Below are positions 25,405-35,285 of a stretch of DNA of 64,000 bases, in pieces (the first letter of the stretch is position 1; each line of letters opens with the position of its first letter). This DNA is from Martinezella lusitana. Its GTDB lineage: Bacteria; Pseudomonadota; Alphaproteobacteria; Rhizobiales; Rhizobiaceae. The position numbers were made by a program, and so were the translations under genes. Where the stretch lies: assembly GCF_016901135.1 (NCBI RefSeq), contig NZ_JAFEVL010000003.1, positions 186,001 to 250,000 of the forward strand, given 5' to 3'. The notes beneath the pieces were generated by a model. The model was given only the letters and a program-made list of their open reading frames with translations. It was not told the DNA's origin and did no database searches.

Positions 25405-28200
25405 ATGACCAATTCAGTTCCGAGATTTGCCTACACTTGTCTCAAGGCTACACTCCTATTGGGAGCGAGTATTATTTCGCCAGAAATGGCATGGGCGGCG
25501 TGCAGCAGCTTCGCCCCGACGAGTGGCCAAACGGCTACCTGCGACACGACCTCGCCCAATCCGGTCACTACGGGGGTCTATGGCGCCGCTGGAAGCTCCA
25601 ATGTTACGATCGACATTCTGGGCGGAGCGATCGTGACTATCGTTCGCACGCCGACCGCCAATGCCGGCGCTCGTGTGGTCGATTCCAGCACCATCGTCAA
25701 TAGCGGCAACATTTCCCTCACCGGGTCCGGCAGCAGCGGTCTCAATCGCGGCGCGGCTATGGTAGGCACCGGCAGCAACAACGCGATCACCAACAATGGC
25801 TCGATCAGCAACACCGGCCAATTCAATGACGGCATGGCTGCGGACGGCAGCGGCAACACGCTCGTCAACAACGGTTCGATCACGACGACAGGACCTTCTG
25901 CCTATGGCATGACGGCGAGCTGGGGCCAAAGTGGCGGCGGCTCCCCGAACAACACCATCATCAACAACGGTTCGGTCGCAACCAGCGGCAGCAATGCGCG
26001 TGCGGTGTCGATTCTCGGCGCAAACGGCACGGTCACCAACACGGGTACTCTGACCACGACGGGAAACAGCGCGCCGACGGTCTATATTCAGGGCGGCAAC
26101 GGTCGTCTGGTGAACAGCGGCACGATCCATGCGAGCGGCGGTGCAGCCTCAGGCGGGCTCCCGTCGGACGGCGTATTCTCCAACACGCTCGGCTCGACGT
26201 TCACAGCGACGATCATCAATCTTGCCGGTGGCCAGATCATCAGCGACCAGGGTCCCGCCATTCGCACGCTCAACGGACAGACCGCCATCACCAATGCGGG
26301 TCTGCTGAGTGGCGGCAACGGCTTTGCCATCAGTGGCGGCAACGGCAATATTGCCCTGACCCTTCAAACCGGCTCCAGGATGATTGGAACCGCCAATGGC
26401 GGCGGCGGCAGCAACACGGTCACGCTTCAAGGACAGGGCGTGATCGACAACGCATTCACCAATTTCCAGACGCTTTATATGACCGGCACCGATTGGACTT
26501 GGGCCGGAACCGGGGACTTCCACGATAGCTTCATCCAGAACGGCACGTTTCAGCTGCAGCGTAACCTGACAGGAAATGTGACGGTCTCGTCCGGTGCCAG
26601 CCTGCTTGCCGGTGGCGGCTACAACCCCTCGATCACTCCCTATCCGGGCGGTCCTGCCGTGACGGTCACCAACTCGGGCGTGATCGACCTGACCAATGGC
26701 GGCTCTCAGGCAACGAACAGCCTTACCGTCGTCGGAAACTATGTCGGCTCCGGCGGCACGCTCCTCCTCAATACCGTGCTGGGCGACGATGCGTCAGCTT
26801 CCGATAAACTGGTGATCAATGGCGGAGCGGCATCGGGTACTACGGCGATTACGGTCAATAATTTTGGCGGCGGTGGCGGGGCAACGATGCTCGACGGCAT
26901 CAATGTCGTCCAGGCAACAAACGGCGCAACAGCCAGCAGCAGCGCCTTCTATCTAAACGGGCGAGTCGCTGCCGGCGCCTACGACTATTACCTCTTCAAG
27001 GGAGGCATCAGTGCCGGCACAAGCGACAGCTGGTATCTGCGCTCTGCCTATGTTGCCCCAGTCCCGACAGCAGCCAACCCCGATCCGGAGGTGCCCATTC
27101 TGGTCACACCCCCTGGAGGGGGAACATCGGTTATCCAGCCGCCGCTGGCGACGCCCGATGATCCGACGCCAACGCCGCCAAATCCGGGCGCGACGCCGAT
27201 CTCCCCCGAGATCGTCAACATCGGCGGCATCGAGGTTGCGGTCATCCCGCTCATCCGGCCGGAGGTGGCAACCTACACGGCCGTTCCGCCGGCGGCACAG
27301 GTCGCAACACTGACCACATTGGGAACGTTTCACGAGCGCCGCGGCGACCAGAGCGTGCTGACGCCGAGCGACAATGTCTCGACGGCCTGGGGGCGTGCTT
27401 TTGGCGAACATGTCGATCAGGGCTGGGCAGGTTCCGTATCACCGTCGATCGACGGATCGCTCTGGGGCCTGCAAACCGGCCTGGATATCCTCAGCCATGA
27501 GAGCGACAATGGCAACCGTGACATCGCCGGCTTGTTCTACGGCTACGCCAATCTCAGGGCCGATGTCACCGGTCAGGCGGTTGGTTGGAACAATGTAAAG
27601 ACCGGCAAATTCAACCTCGATGCAAACAGCTTTGGCGCCTATTGGACGCATATCGGCCCCTCCGGCTGGTATCTCGATGGTGTGTTGATGGGCACCTGGT
27701 TCGACGGCGACGCTAATTCGATCGGCGGCACCGGAATCGACATTGGAGGAAGCGGCGTCACCGCTTCCTTGGAAGGTGGTTATCCGATTGCACTCGCCAG
27801 CGACTGGTCTCTCGAGCCACAGGCGCAGCTGATCTGGCAGGACATCTCGCTCGACGACAAGCATGACGCTTATTCAACCGTTTCGTTCGGCACGGATACA
27901 AGCTGGACCGGGCGGATAGGCGCACGCCTGCAGGGCAGCTTTCAAACCTCCAGCGGTCTGCTTCAACCCTATCTGAAGACCAATATCTGGCACAACTTCG
28001 ACACGACGGACACCGTGCGCTTCGGCGCGGATCCGATGAATACCACCATCAAAGGAACATCTGTGGAGCTTGGGGGTGGCGTGGTCTATGCCTTCAACAC
28101 ATCGTGGAGCGCCTTCGCGACGGCCGATTACAAGTTCGACGTCAGCGGCGAGCATCAACGTGTGTTCGAAGGCAATGTCGGCTTGCGTTTGAAGTGGTAG
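25405..28200 (+). CDS. Autotransporter with beta-helix passenger (type Va secretion)
   Basis: A 931-residue surface protein. ATG 25405 gives a signal peptide of about 31 residues ending EMAWA before ACSSFAP. The passenger (about 35-600) is rich in Gly, Asn, Thr and Ser, with repeated NNGSI/NTGT turns (ITNNGSISNTGQ, LVNNGSITTTG, IINNGSVATSG), a right-handed beta-helix pattern. A proline-rich linker follows (PVPTAANPDPEVPIL ... TPTPPNPGATP). The last 270 residues are the autotransporter beta-barrel, ending VGLRLKW with the aromatic terminus needed for outer-membrane insertion. No protease or adhesin motif identifies the cargo; adhesion or aggregation is the usual role. Confidence 0.9.
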   Translation: MTNSVPRFAYTCLKATLLLGASIISPEMAWAACSSFAPTSGQTATCDTTSPNPVTTGVYGAAGSSNVTIDILGGAIVTIVRTPTANAGARVVDSSTIVNSGNISLTGSGSSGLNRGAAMVGTGSNNAITNNGSISNTGQFNDGMAADGSGNTLVNNGSITTTGPSAYGMTASWGQSGGGSPNNTIINNGSVATSGSNARAVSILGANGTVTNTGTLTTTGNSAPTVYIQGGNGRLVNSGTIHASGGAASGGLPSDGVFSNTLGSTFTATIINLAGGQIISDQGPAIRTLNGQTAITNAGLLSGGNGFAISGGNGNIALTLQTGSRMIGTANGGGGSNTVTLQGQGVIDNAFTNFQTLYMTGTDWTWAGTGDFHDSFIQNGTFQLQRNLTGNVTVSSGASLLAGGGYNPSITPYPGGPAVTVTNSGVIDLTNGGSQATNSLTVVGNYVGSGGTLLLNTVLGDDASASDKLVINGGAASGTTAITVNNFGGGGGATMLDGINVVQATNGATASSSAFYLNGRVAAGAYDYYLFKGGISAGTSDSWYLRSAYVAPVPTAANPDPEVPILVTPPGGGTSVIQPPLATPDDPTPTPPNPGATPISPEIVNIGGIEVAVIPLIRPEVATYTAVPPAAQVATLTTLGTFHERRGDQSVLTPSDNVSTAWGRAFGEHVDQGWAGSVSPSIDGSLWGLQTGLDILSHESDNGNRDIAGLFYGYANLRADVTGQAVGWNNVKTGKFNLDANSFGAYWTHIGPSGWYLDGVLMGTWFDGDANSIGGTGIDIGGSGVTASLEGGYPIALASDWSLEPQAQLIWQDISLDDKHDAYSTVSFGTDTSWTGRIGARLQGSFQTSSGLLQPYLKTNIWHNFDTTDTVRFGADPMNTTIKGTSVELGGGVVYAFNTSWSAFATADYKFDVSGEHQRVFEGNVGLRLKW

Positions 28201-28379
28201 ATCGGGCAGCAGTCTCGACGGCTGCCGAGATTCCGGCTGCCACCAAGCATGGCGGTCACGGCTTTCCAGTGGTCCAAAGCGCGGACAATCAAGATTAGAT
28301 TCTTGTTAACCATCTTAACGTTATAAATTTCTGATCGAAAGGCGCATCCGCTTTTCCAGCTCTCGCGAATAAATCGGTA

Positions 28380-30104
28380 ATGTCGATCATCCATGCTTTA
28401 AGCGCAAACAGCGGCCGCCTCGTCAGGCTCACCTTCGGCCCCGAATCGCGCGGGCGCCCTTCCGTGCAAACCAAAGGTCATGCCAAGCTTGCGAAAGCCC
28501 GCATCGTGATGCTCAGCGGCGGGCTGATCATGATCTACGTCGTGATCTTCGCCAGACTTATCAATTTCGGCATGGGGCCAAGGGACGACACGTCATCGAT
28601 CCCGGCGGAACATGTGACAGCCGCACGTCCCGATATCGTCGATCGAAACGGCGAGCTGCTCGCGACTGACATCCGCACCGTGTCGATGTTTGCCGAGCCG
28701 AACCGTGTTGTCGATCCGGACGAGGCGGTGGAGAAAATAGCCGAGGTCTTTCCCGATATCGACCGCAAATCCCTCTATAAAAAGCTTGCCGACCACCGCT
28801 CGCACTTCGCTTGGCTACGGCGCCAATTGACGCCGAAGCAGCAGAGCGAAATTCTGGCACTCGGCATTCCGGCAATCGGTTTTCGACCGGAAATCAAACG
28901 TTTCTATCCAGGCGGCCGCACCGCGGCCCACATCCTCGGCTATGTCGATATCGACAATCATGGCGTGGCCGGAATGGAGAAATATCTCGACACGCAGGGC
29001 CTCTCGGATCTCGATTCCACCGGCTTGACGAGCCAAGACTCGCTGCAGCCTGTGCGACTTTCGGTGGACCTGCGCGTTCAGAACATCGTCCACGACGTGG
29101 TGTCGGATGCGATCGGCCGCTACCAGAGTCAGGCGGCCGGCGCCGTCATTCTCGACATCCACACCGGCGAAGTGCTGGCCATGGCCTCGGCCCCCGATTT
29201 CGATCCGAACGATCCGCAGGCCGACGGCGACAAGGGTTGGCTGAACCGAATGTCGAACGGCACCGACGAGATGGGCTCGGTGTTTAAGACCTTCTCGATC
29301 GCGTTGGCCCTCGACACGGGTACGGTCAAGCTAACGGACACCTTCGACGCCAGCGCTCCCCTGCATTACGGCGGCTTCACCATCCATGATGACCGCGACG
29401 TGCCACGGCGTGTTCTTTCGATCCCGGAAATCTTCCGCTATTCCTCGAACATCGGCACGGCCAAGATGATGGACAAGGTGGGCATGAGCGACCAGAAGGC
29501 CTATCTGACCCGCTTCGGACTGTTGTCAAAGATGCAGACGGAACTGCCCGAGGTGAAAGCGCCGAGTCAGCCAAGAGTTTGGAAGAAGCTCAACTCTATA
29601 ACCATAGCGTTCGGTCATGGCGTCGCCACCACGCCGATGCAGACCGCCGTCGCCGGCGCAGCCCTCATTGACGGCGGCAAGCTGATCGAGCCTACCTTCC
29701 TTCCGCGCACGCAGGAAGAGGCGGAAAAGACCGAAACGATGATCGTCAAGAAGAGCACCAGCGACACCATCAGATATCTGTTCAAGCTGAACGGCGAGCA
29801 GGGCACCGGTAGGTCTGCTGACGTCCCCGGCTATCATGTCGGTGGAAAGACCGGCACCGCAAACAAGGTGATCCACGGCGTCTATTCGCATAAGCTCAGC
29901 TTCAATTCCTTCCTAGCCGCCTTTCCCATGGCAAACCCGAAATATGTGGTCCTGGCCTTCATCGACCAACCGTTGACGGGGTTACACAACCTGAACCTCG
30001 CCGCCGAAACGGCCGCGCCGATGGTTCACGACATCATCAGCCGCGCGGCGCCGATACTCGGCGTCGAGCCGGATTTCGGGACGAACGTGATTGCCTCCTA
30101 TTGA
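28380..30104 (+). CDS. FtsI/PBP3-like transpeptidase, stand-alone paralogue
   Basis: A 574-residue class B penicillin-binding protein. One membrane helix lies at about residues 41-62. The PBP dimer domain follows (RPDIVDRNGELLATDIRTVS). The transpeptidase domain has Ser300-x-x-Lys303 in MGSVFKTFS, the second motif SSN in FRYSSNIGT and KTG in GGKTGTAN. It cross-links peptidoglycan in the periplasm. No dcw-cluster genes (mraW, ftsL, murE) flank it, so it is an extra copy, common in Rhizobiaceae, perhaps used in particular growth states. The N-terminal 40 residues are basic and cytoplasmic. Confidence 0.92.
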   Translation: MSIIHALSANSGRLVRLTFGPESRGRPSVQTKGHAKLAKARIVMLSGGLIMIYVVIFARLINFGMGPRDDTSSIPAEHVTAARPDIVDRNGELLATDIRTVSMFAEPNRVVDPDEAVEKIAEVFPDIDRKSLYKKLADHRSHFAWLRRQLTPKQQSEILALGIPAIGFRPEIKRFYPGGRTAAHILGYVDIDNHGVAGMEKYLDTQGLSDLDSTGLTSQDSLQPVRLSVDLRVQNIVHDVVSDAIGRYQSQAAGAVILDIHTGEVLAMASAPDFDPNDPQADGDKGWLNRMSNGTDEMGSVFKTFSIALALDTGTVKLTDTFDASAPLHYGGFTIHDDRDVPRRVLSIPEIFRYSSNIGTAKMMDKVGMSDQKAYLTRFGLLSKMQTELPEVKAPSQPRVWKKLNSITIAFGHGVATTPMQTAVAGAALIDGGKLIEPTFLPRTQEEAEKTETMIVKKSTSDTIRYLFKLNGEQGTGRSADVPGYHVGGKTGTANKVIHGVYSHKLSFNSFLAAFPMANPKYVVLAFIDQPLTGLHNLNLAAETAAPMVHDIISRAAPILGVEPDFGTNVIASY

Positions 30105-30356
30105 GGGCGCCGTTGTTTCGACAACGATGAGATACGAGCACCGCGAGGTCGCTTTCCGGATAAATTTCCTCTGAAACCCTATCGTCGGGTCTCCAAGGCT
30201 GCGCGCGTTGCAGCGTAGAGCCGATCGGTGCGACAGGCCGCCGGCTACTACAACAGCGCCACGCGACGAAGCGAAAAGATCACAAAGCTTTTGTACTCCC
30301 GCTCCGCCGAAATACATGTCATAGTCGACGGCCAGACACAGCTGGAGCAGTATTCG

Positions 30357-31157
30357 ATGCGACGCGAAGCAGTCTGGACGCTGGCTTTATTTATTCTCCT
30401 CATGATTAGCGCCACAGCCGGCTCGGTATTGCGCACCAGATTGCCTGCTCCGCACCGCGGCAGCGAGACAATAGACTTTCTTCGAGTTGTAACAGCTTTG
30501 CTTGTGACCTTTGCCGCGCTCGTGATGAGCTTGCTGTTGGCGTCGGAACTCAATGCATACACAGCGGCCTCCCATGATCGCAACCACTACGCCGCCGGGC
30601 TCGCGGAAATGGACCTTTGTCTGAGAAACTACGGCTCCGCATTGGACAACGAAAGACAACTTCTGCACAGCTACACAGCCGCCGTCATTGCCAGCACATG
30701 GCCCGGAGAACCAAATCCACCGGAGGTGGCCTACCCTGACATATCAAAATTGCCGTTGATCGGCGAAGCGCCGGCTCTCGGGACAATTCTGAACACCATA
30801 GGGCTCGGCATTGCCCGCCAGCAGCCCGCCGATCCGTTCCATCAGGCGCTCATGACACGTTGCCATCAGGTCTTCAACAATCTCATGACGGGGCGATGGA
30901 CCGTCATAGAAGACGCGCATGGCTCGCTTTCCGCGCCGTTTCTGGGAGTCCTGATCTTCTGGCTTATGCTCGTATTTCTAAGCTTCGGTCTTCAAGCCCC
31001 CAAAAATCTGCTCGCAGGCTCGATTGTCGCTGTCGCCATCGTTTCGGTCGCGAGCGTCATGTTTGTCATCCTGGATCTTGATCTCCCCTATGGCGGTCTT
31101 TTCGGTATCTCGAGCACATCTATGCGGCATGCGCTCGCCGATATGTTGGCGCAATAA
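30357..31157 (+). CDS. Bestrophin-like DUF4239 membrane protein
   Basis: A 266-residue protein with two N-terminal and two C-terminal hydrophobic segments around a soluble loop: LALFILLMISATAGSVL, VVTALLVTFAALVMSLLLAS, then FLGVLIFWLMLVFLSFGL and LAGSIVAVAIVSVASVMFV. This 2+2 layout with the DLDLPYGGLFGIS segment (DLxxPxxGxxxI) is the DUF4239/bestrophin-like family, which may form channels. ATG 30357 follows GGAG; the frame is open upstream to 30228 but that part is not conserved in character. Function unknown. Confidence 0.8.
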   Translation: MRREAVWTLALFILLMISATAGSVLRTRLPAPHRGSETIDFLRVVTALLVTFAALVMSLLLASELNAYTAASHDRNHYAAGLAEMDLCLRNYGSALDNERQLLHSYTAAVIASTWPGEPNPPEVAYPDISKLPLIGEAPALGTILNTIGLGIARQQPADPFHQALMTRCHQVFNNLMTGRWTVIEDAHGSLSAPFLGVLIFWLMLVFLSFGLQAPKNLLAGSIVAVAIVSVASVMFVILDLDLPYGGLFGISSTSMRHALADMLAQ

Positions 31158-31627
31158 CAGTCGACTAAGTGCGCCTTGGCAGCCAAGGCGCACGGCTGGC
31201 TGGCCGGTAATCCCAGGCGTCGGGAGCACCGACCGGGGGCTGTCCGCGCGGCTTCCGCAGCGCGTGCGGGGCTATCTCGACGAGCTGATTTCGTCGGCAC
31301 AGACGAGGATGCCGAGACTCTGCGCCACCTCGTCGACGAATGCATGGGCGGCAATACGCTGCGGGCGCTGTCCCGCCAGGCGACATGGACAGGTGATCCG
31401 AAGATGATGCGAAGATGAATTAAAAATGATGCGAAAATGAACCGGAAATATTGACATACGGATTCTCCGAACTAGTTCCCGCTGAGACGCCGGGGTCCTC
31501 CCCCCTTTCACAGTGGCCGTGTAATTCTGCCCGCTGTTCCAGCCCTTAAGGGGATGGTACGGCAAGGAATATTTGTGCGGGTAAACGGTGTGATCGCATC
31601 ACAGCGCAGTGGGAACTTTAATATCGT
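31158..31627. other. Intergenic region with possible ORF remnant and tandem repeat
   Basis: About 470 bases. A frame ending at 31418 (GTDEDAETLRHLVDECMG...) has plausible helical composition but no clear start and is probably a remnant. ATGATGCGAAGATGAA (31404-31419) is nearly repeated at 31426-31441 with a 22-base period. The right end should hold the flippase promoter. I see no confident gene. Confidence 0.4.
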
Positions 31628-33112
31628 ATGGCCAACATTACCGGACGGCTCGTCAAGGGAAGCATGTGGTTAAGCCTGTCTCGGACGATCGTGAACGGGC
31701 TTGCGACCCTCAGCACGTTCGTACTGGCACGGTATCTCGCACCCTCCGATTTCGGCGTGGTCGCTCTGGGCATGACGATACTTTTGATCGTCACGACCGT
31801 TACCGAGCTCTCGCTTTCTGAAGCGCTCATTCGTCATGCGGCGCCGGAAGAATCCCATTTCAGCGCTGCCTGGACCCTCAATGCCGCACGTGGGCTGGCG
31901 ATCTGTATCCTGTTCGCGATCTTTGCCTATCCTACCGCCGTCCTGTTCGACGAGCCTAGGCTGACAGGCGTCATGCTGGCACTTGGCGTCAGCATGCTGA
32001 TGGGTGGCCTCACCAATCCGCGCCGTATCATGCTCCAGCGCGATCTGATCTTCTGGCAGGAATTCGTGCTGGCCGTTTCGCAGAAGTTCGCCGGCTTCGT
32101 CGCCTCCGTAGCGATAGCAGTCATCTATCAAAGCTATTGGGCGCTGGTCGTCGGGACACTCATAAGCCAGGCAACGAATGTCATCGTCTCCTATCTCGTG
32201 CTGCCGTTCCGGCCCAGGATCACCTTTCAGCATATGCAGGAGTTCTTCTCCTTCTCCGCCTGGCTCACCGCCGGCCAGATCGTCAGTACACTCAACTGGC
32301 GCTTCGATTATTTGCTGGTCGGCAAGATGCTCGGCGGGGTCCAGCTCGGCTTTTATTCGGTGGGGAGCAACCTCGCCATGATGCCGACGCGGGAAGCGAC
32401 CGCGCCCCTCACGCAAACAATATATCCGGCCTTTGCAGGCATTCACAACGATCCGGCCAGGCTCGCCGCCGCCTATCAGCGTGTGCAGGCGCTGGTCGCC
32501 GCCATTGCGCTTCCGGCCGGCATCGGCGTTGCGGTGACCGCCGAACCGCTGGTCAGGCTCGCGCTGGGCGACAGGTGGACGCCGGTCATCTTCATCATCC
32601 AGTCACTTGCCTCGGTCTTTGCGCTGCAGACGCTCGGCTCGCTGGTGCAGCCGCTCGGCATGGCGAAGGGCGAGACGCGGGTGCTCTTCGTTCGCGATAC
32701 CCAGATGTTCTGCCTGCGGGTGCCGATCATGATCGCCGGTCTGATGCTTTACGGCCTTCCGGGGGTCATCCTGGGCCGCGTGTTCAGCGGCCTGTTCAGC
32801 ACCGTTGTCAACATGATGCTCGTCCGGCGCTTCACCGGCATTACCGTATTGAAGCAATTGTCGGTGAACCTTCGGGCGCTCGTAAGCGTCGCGGTGATGG
32901 CCGCCGGTGTCTCGCTTGCCTCGAGCCATCTGGCGCCTACGGATGACAAGGTCGTGCTCGTGACGCACCTCGGAATACTGATCCTGCTTGGCGGCCTGCT
33001 CTATTGCGGTTCGACCTTACTGCTGTGGACGTTGATGAGACGACCGGCCGGTCCCGAAACGGAGGTTCAAACCATCCTCGGCAAAGTGCTGCCGAAACTA
33101 CGCCTTGCCTGA
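31628..33112 (+). CDS. Polysaccharide flippase (Wzx/ExoT-like, MATE/MVF superfamily)
   Basis: A 494-residue integral membrane protein with about 12-14 helices. The N-terminal segment VKGSMWLSLSRTIVNGLATLSTFVLARYLAPSDFGVVAL is recognisable by KGS.W....R and ARYLAPSDFG, the hallmark of WzxC/ExoT flippases. A DYLLVGKMLGGVQLGFY motif in the middle is also typical. It moves lipid-linked saccharide units across the inner membrane. It is followed after 58 bases by a pyruvyl transferase, indicating synthesis or decoration of an acidic exopolysaccharide. No glycosyltransferases are adjacent. Confidence 0.92.
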   Translation: MANITGRLVKGSMWLSLSRTIVNGLATLSTFVLARYLAPSDFGVVALGMTILLIVTTVTELSLSEALIRHAAPEESHFSAAWTLNAARGLAICILFAIFAYPTAVLFDEPRLTGVMLALGVSMLMGGLTNPRRIMLQRDLIFWQEFVLAVSQKFAGFVASVAIAVIYQSYWALVVGTLISQATNVIVSYLVLPFRPRITFQHMQEFFSFSAWLTAGQIVSTLNWRFDYLLVGKMLGGVQLGFYSVGSNLAMMPTREATAPLTQTIYPAFAGIHNDPARLAAAYQRVQALVAAIALPAGIGVAVTAEPLVRLALGDRWTPVIFIIQSLASVFALQTLGSLVQPLGMAKGETRVLFVRDTQMFCLRVPIMIAGLMLYGLPGVILGRVFSGLFSTVVNMMLVRRFTGITVLKQLSVNLRALVSVAVMAAGVSLASSHLAPTDDKVVLVTHLGILILLGGLLYCGSTLLLWTLMRRPAGPETEVQTILGKVLPKLRLA

Positions 33113-33170
33113 AGAATGTGCGGCCGATGTCGGCCGGACCGCCTTGTCGTCTGAATGGGGGAATGGGGAA

Positions 33171-34181
33171 ATGACATTGCAATCAAATCGAACCCTGATC
33201 ACGAAACTGGAAAACACGATCCACGATTGCCTGAAGGACTACATCAGCGATGACGAGCCCTTGGCGATCCTCGACTTTCCGGACATCCGCAACTGCGGCG
33301 ACTCTGCCATCTGGTTGGGCGAAATGGCCTATCTCCAGAACAGACACCGTAAGCGGCCGGCCTATGTGTCGCGGATCGATGACTTCTCGCCCGAGCAGCT
33401 CGAGCGCACCATGCCAACCGGCCCGATCTTCATTCATGGTGGCGGTAACTTCGGCGACATCTGGGACGCACATCAGGACTTCCGCGAACGGGTGCTGGAG
33501 CGGTTTCCCGATCGCCAGGTGATTCAGTTCCCGCAATCCATCCATTACAAGTCTCAGGCGCGTCTGGAAGAGAGCGCCCGCGTCATCGGGCGCCATAAGC
33601 ACTTCGTATTGCTGGTGCGCGACGTGGAATCCCAGGAGTTTGCCCTGAAGCATTTCGATTGCGAGGTGCGCCTTTGCCCGGACATGGCCTTCAGCATCGG
33701 ACCAATCCAGCCGGCGGAATCGGAATTTCCCGTGCTTGCCATGCTGAGATCCGATCTCGAGAAAGTGGGAGATGCCGACCTCTCCGCTTATCCCGATATT
33801 CCGAAAGAGGACTGGACCACCGAATCCGCCAGGCGCGTGCGCGTCTCCAAGGCCCTCGGCGCGGCGACGGCTCTGCTGGCACTTAAGCCGGCCGAATTGC
33901 GGCTGCGCAAGCTGGACGCGGCGGCGCATAACCGGCTGAGCCGCGGCATCCGACAGATCTCCCGTGGTCGCGCGATCGTCACCGACCGGCTTCATGTCCA
34001 TATCTGCTCTCTGCTGCTCGGACGGCCGCACGCGGTGCTGGACAACAGCTATGGCAAGATCCGCCGATTCATGGCTGCATTTTCCGGCGGCACCGATCTA
34101 TCCTACCGGGCGACATCGCTCGACGATGGGATCGCGTGGGCGCGTTTTCAGGCCGATCAGCAGCTGGCGCCGGCTGCGTAA
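33171..34181 (+). CDS. Polysaccharide pyruvyl transferase family protein (ExoV-like)
   Basis: A 336-residue cytoplasmic enzyme. ATG 33171 is preceded by GGGGAA; the earlier in-frame start at 33105 overlaps the flippase. The family pattern is clear: LDFPDIRNCGDSAIWLGE, IFIHGGGNFGDIW, VIQFPQSIHY, LVRDVESQEFA, LCPDMAFSIG and VTDRLHVHICSLLLGRPH with DNSYGKI. It attaches pyruvate as a ketal to a sugar of an exopolysaccharide, using phosphoenolpyruvate. It is probably co-transcribed with the flippase. Confidence 0.9.
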   Translation: MTLQSNRTLITKLENTIHDCLKDYISDDEPLAILDFPDIRNCGDSAIWLGEMAYLQNRHRKRPAYVSRIDDFSPEQLERTMPTGPIFIHGGGNFGDIWDAHQDFRERVLERFPDRQVIQFPQSIHYKSQARLEESARVIGRHKHFVLLVRDVESQEFALKHFDCEVRLCPDMAFSIGPIQPAESEFPVLAMLRSDLEKVGDADLSAYPDIPKEDWTTESARRVRVSKALGAATALLALKPAELRLRKLDAAAHNRLSRGIRQISRGRAIVTDRLHVHICSLLLGRPHAVLDNSYGKIRRFMAAFSGGTDLSYRATSLDDGIAWARFQADQQLAPAA

Positions 34182-34820
34182 CGCGCCGGCACCAGGGCTC
34201 ATTGCCTTCGCCAAGTTGGCTCATCACGGGTTCCCAGGTCATGCAACAAAGGGCGTCAAGCGCTCCTACCCATCGATCCAGGCACACCGCATTGACCTCA
34301 TCGATGCCCTGAGCATCGGCCCAAGCGAAAACTCGCTACGCTTGGGCCGACACCCAGCTGTCGCTTTACGGTTGACCGTGAGAATTGCACGCCAATGATT
34401 TCAGACGTTTGATCTCGCACCTAATTTGAGAACAGTGCCGGCCGGTTACTGTTTAAACTGAGAGCCGGCTTCGGTGCGTATGACGCCCGCGGATTTCAGA
34501 ATTGAAGCATATAAGCTTCATAGAATACAAAAAGTGGCGGCAACTTGGTTTGGAAGGCTCCGATGGTCCAGCCGGAGGGGTTCACTCCAGCGCCGGGTCA
34601 GTTCCTAGCCAAAATCAACAGGATCGGGGAAGCGAGCGGTCGAGACTTTTGTGGGAACAAGAACTAGACTTCCTTTCGGTGACAAGCAACAACGTGACTA
34701 CGGGATTGACGGGGGAGATGGCGATTGCAATGGAGAGCGGCCCTGCAGCCCTCTCCATCGGCTTGCCCGGGCATCGGACAAGACACCGACGCGTTCTATA
34801 GCGATGAAGGAATATGAGCG
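34182..34820. other. Low-density region between pyruvyl transferase and a hypothetical gene
   Basis: About 640 bases with no recognised gene. The only candidate is a 34-codon ORF at 34563-34667, listed separately. Base composition is less GC-rich and less codon-biased than the flanks, as expected for non-coding or recently acquired DNA. Confidence 0.5.
34563..34667 (+). CDS. Possible 34-residue small ORF
   Basis: ATG 34563 follows GGAAGG by 5 bases and opens MVQPEGFTPAPGQFLAKINR followed by IGEASGRDFCGNKN. The composition looks protein-like, but I recognise no family, and it could equally be the remnant of a larger gene. Confidence 0.25.
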   Translation: MVQPEGFTPAPGQFLAKINRIGEASGRDFCGNKN

Positions 34821-35198
34821 ATGGCCAAGCCTCCAGAGATGACGAAGTACCGCGGCTTTCCATCCGGCATGCCGGGAACGGGCATTCAATTCACCATTCG
34901 CCGCGCGAACTCCAAGGGCGTTACCCCGATCAAGACCCTACCCCGTCGCGCCCGACCAGGCTCTTCGGAACACCGCGTCGATGCAGCATTCCTGCATGCG
35001 CTCTGGCACTATTTTGGGGCCGAGCCTTTCGCGCGTGGCAATTTGGACGCTGCCCGATTGAACCTGCTCTTTGCACGTGAAGTGGTGGCGGCCGACAAGG
35101 ATTTCGATCCGATCTCTTATGATGCGATGCTCGTGATCAACGAAAAGCTGGCGCGGGAAAACTTTCCGGAGGCCTTCGAAGAAGTAATGGAGATCTGA
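34821..35198 (+). CDS. Hypothetical protein, 125 residues
   Basis: A soluble protein with a basic, Gly/Pro-rich N-terminal third (GFPSGMPGTGIQFTIRRANS, RRARPGSSEHRVD) and a helical C-terminal two-thirds (AAFLHALWHYFGAEPFARGN, LNLLFAREVVAADKDFD, FEEVMEI). No signal peptide or membrane segment. A GAAGGA lies 11-16 bases upstream of the ATG. I do not recognise the family. It sits alone between the exopolysaccharide pair and the Prc-like protease. Confidence 0.6.
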   Translation: MAKPPEMTKYRGFPSGMPGTGIQFTIRRANSKGVTPIKTLPRRARPGSSEHRVDAAFLHALWHYFGAEPFARGNLDAARLNLLFAREVVAADKDFDPISYDAMLVINEKLARENFPEAFEEVMEI

Positions 35199-35285
35199 CG
35201 AGGCGCTCGTCAGGTGGCGTCCCCGTCGCTCCGGCGATCGCGTTTGCGGTTTTCATTCCTCGATAATTTCGAACCAGATCGGCGC

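Noticed and set aside
31176..31418. 80-residue ORF after the DUF4239 gene
   Set aside because: The end looks protein-like but the start is Arg/Ala-rich and there is no ribosome-binding site; described only as a possible remnant.
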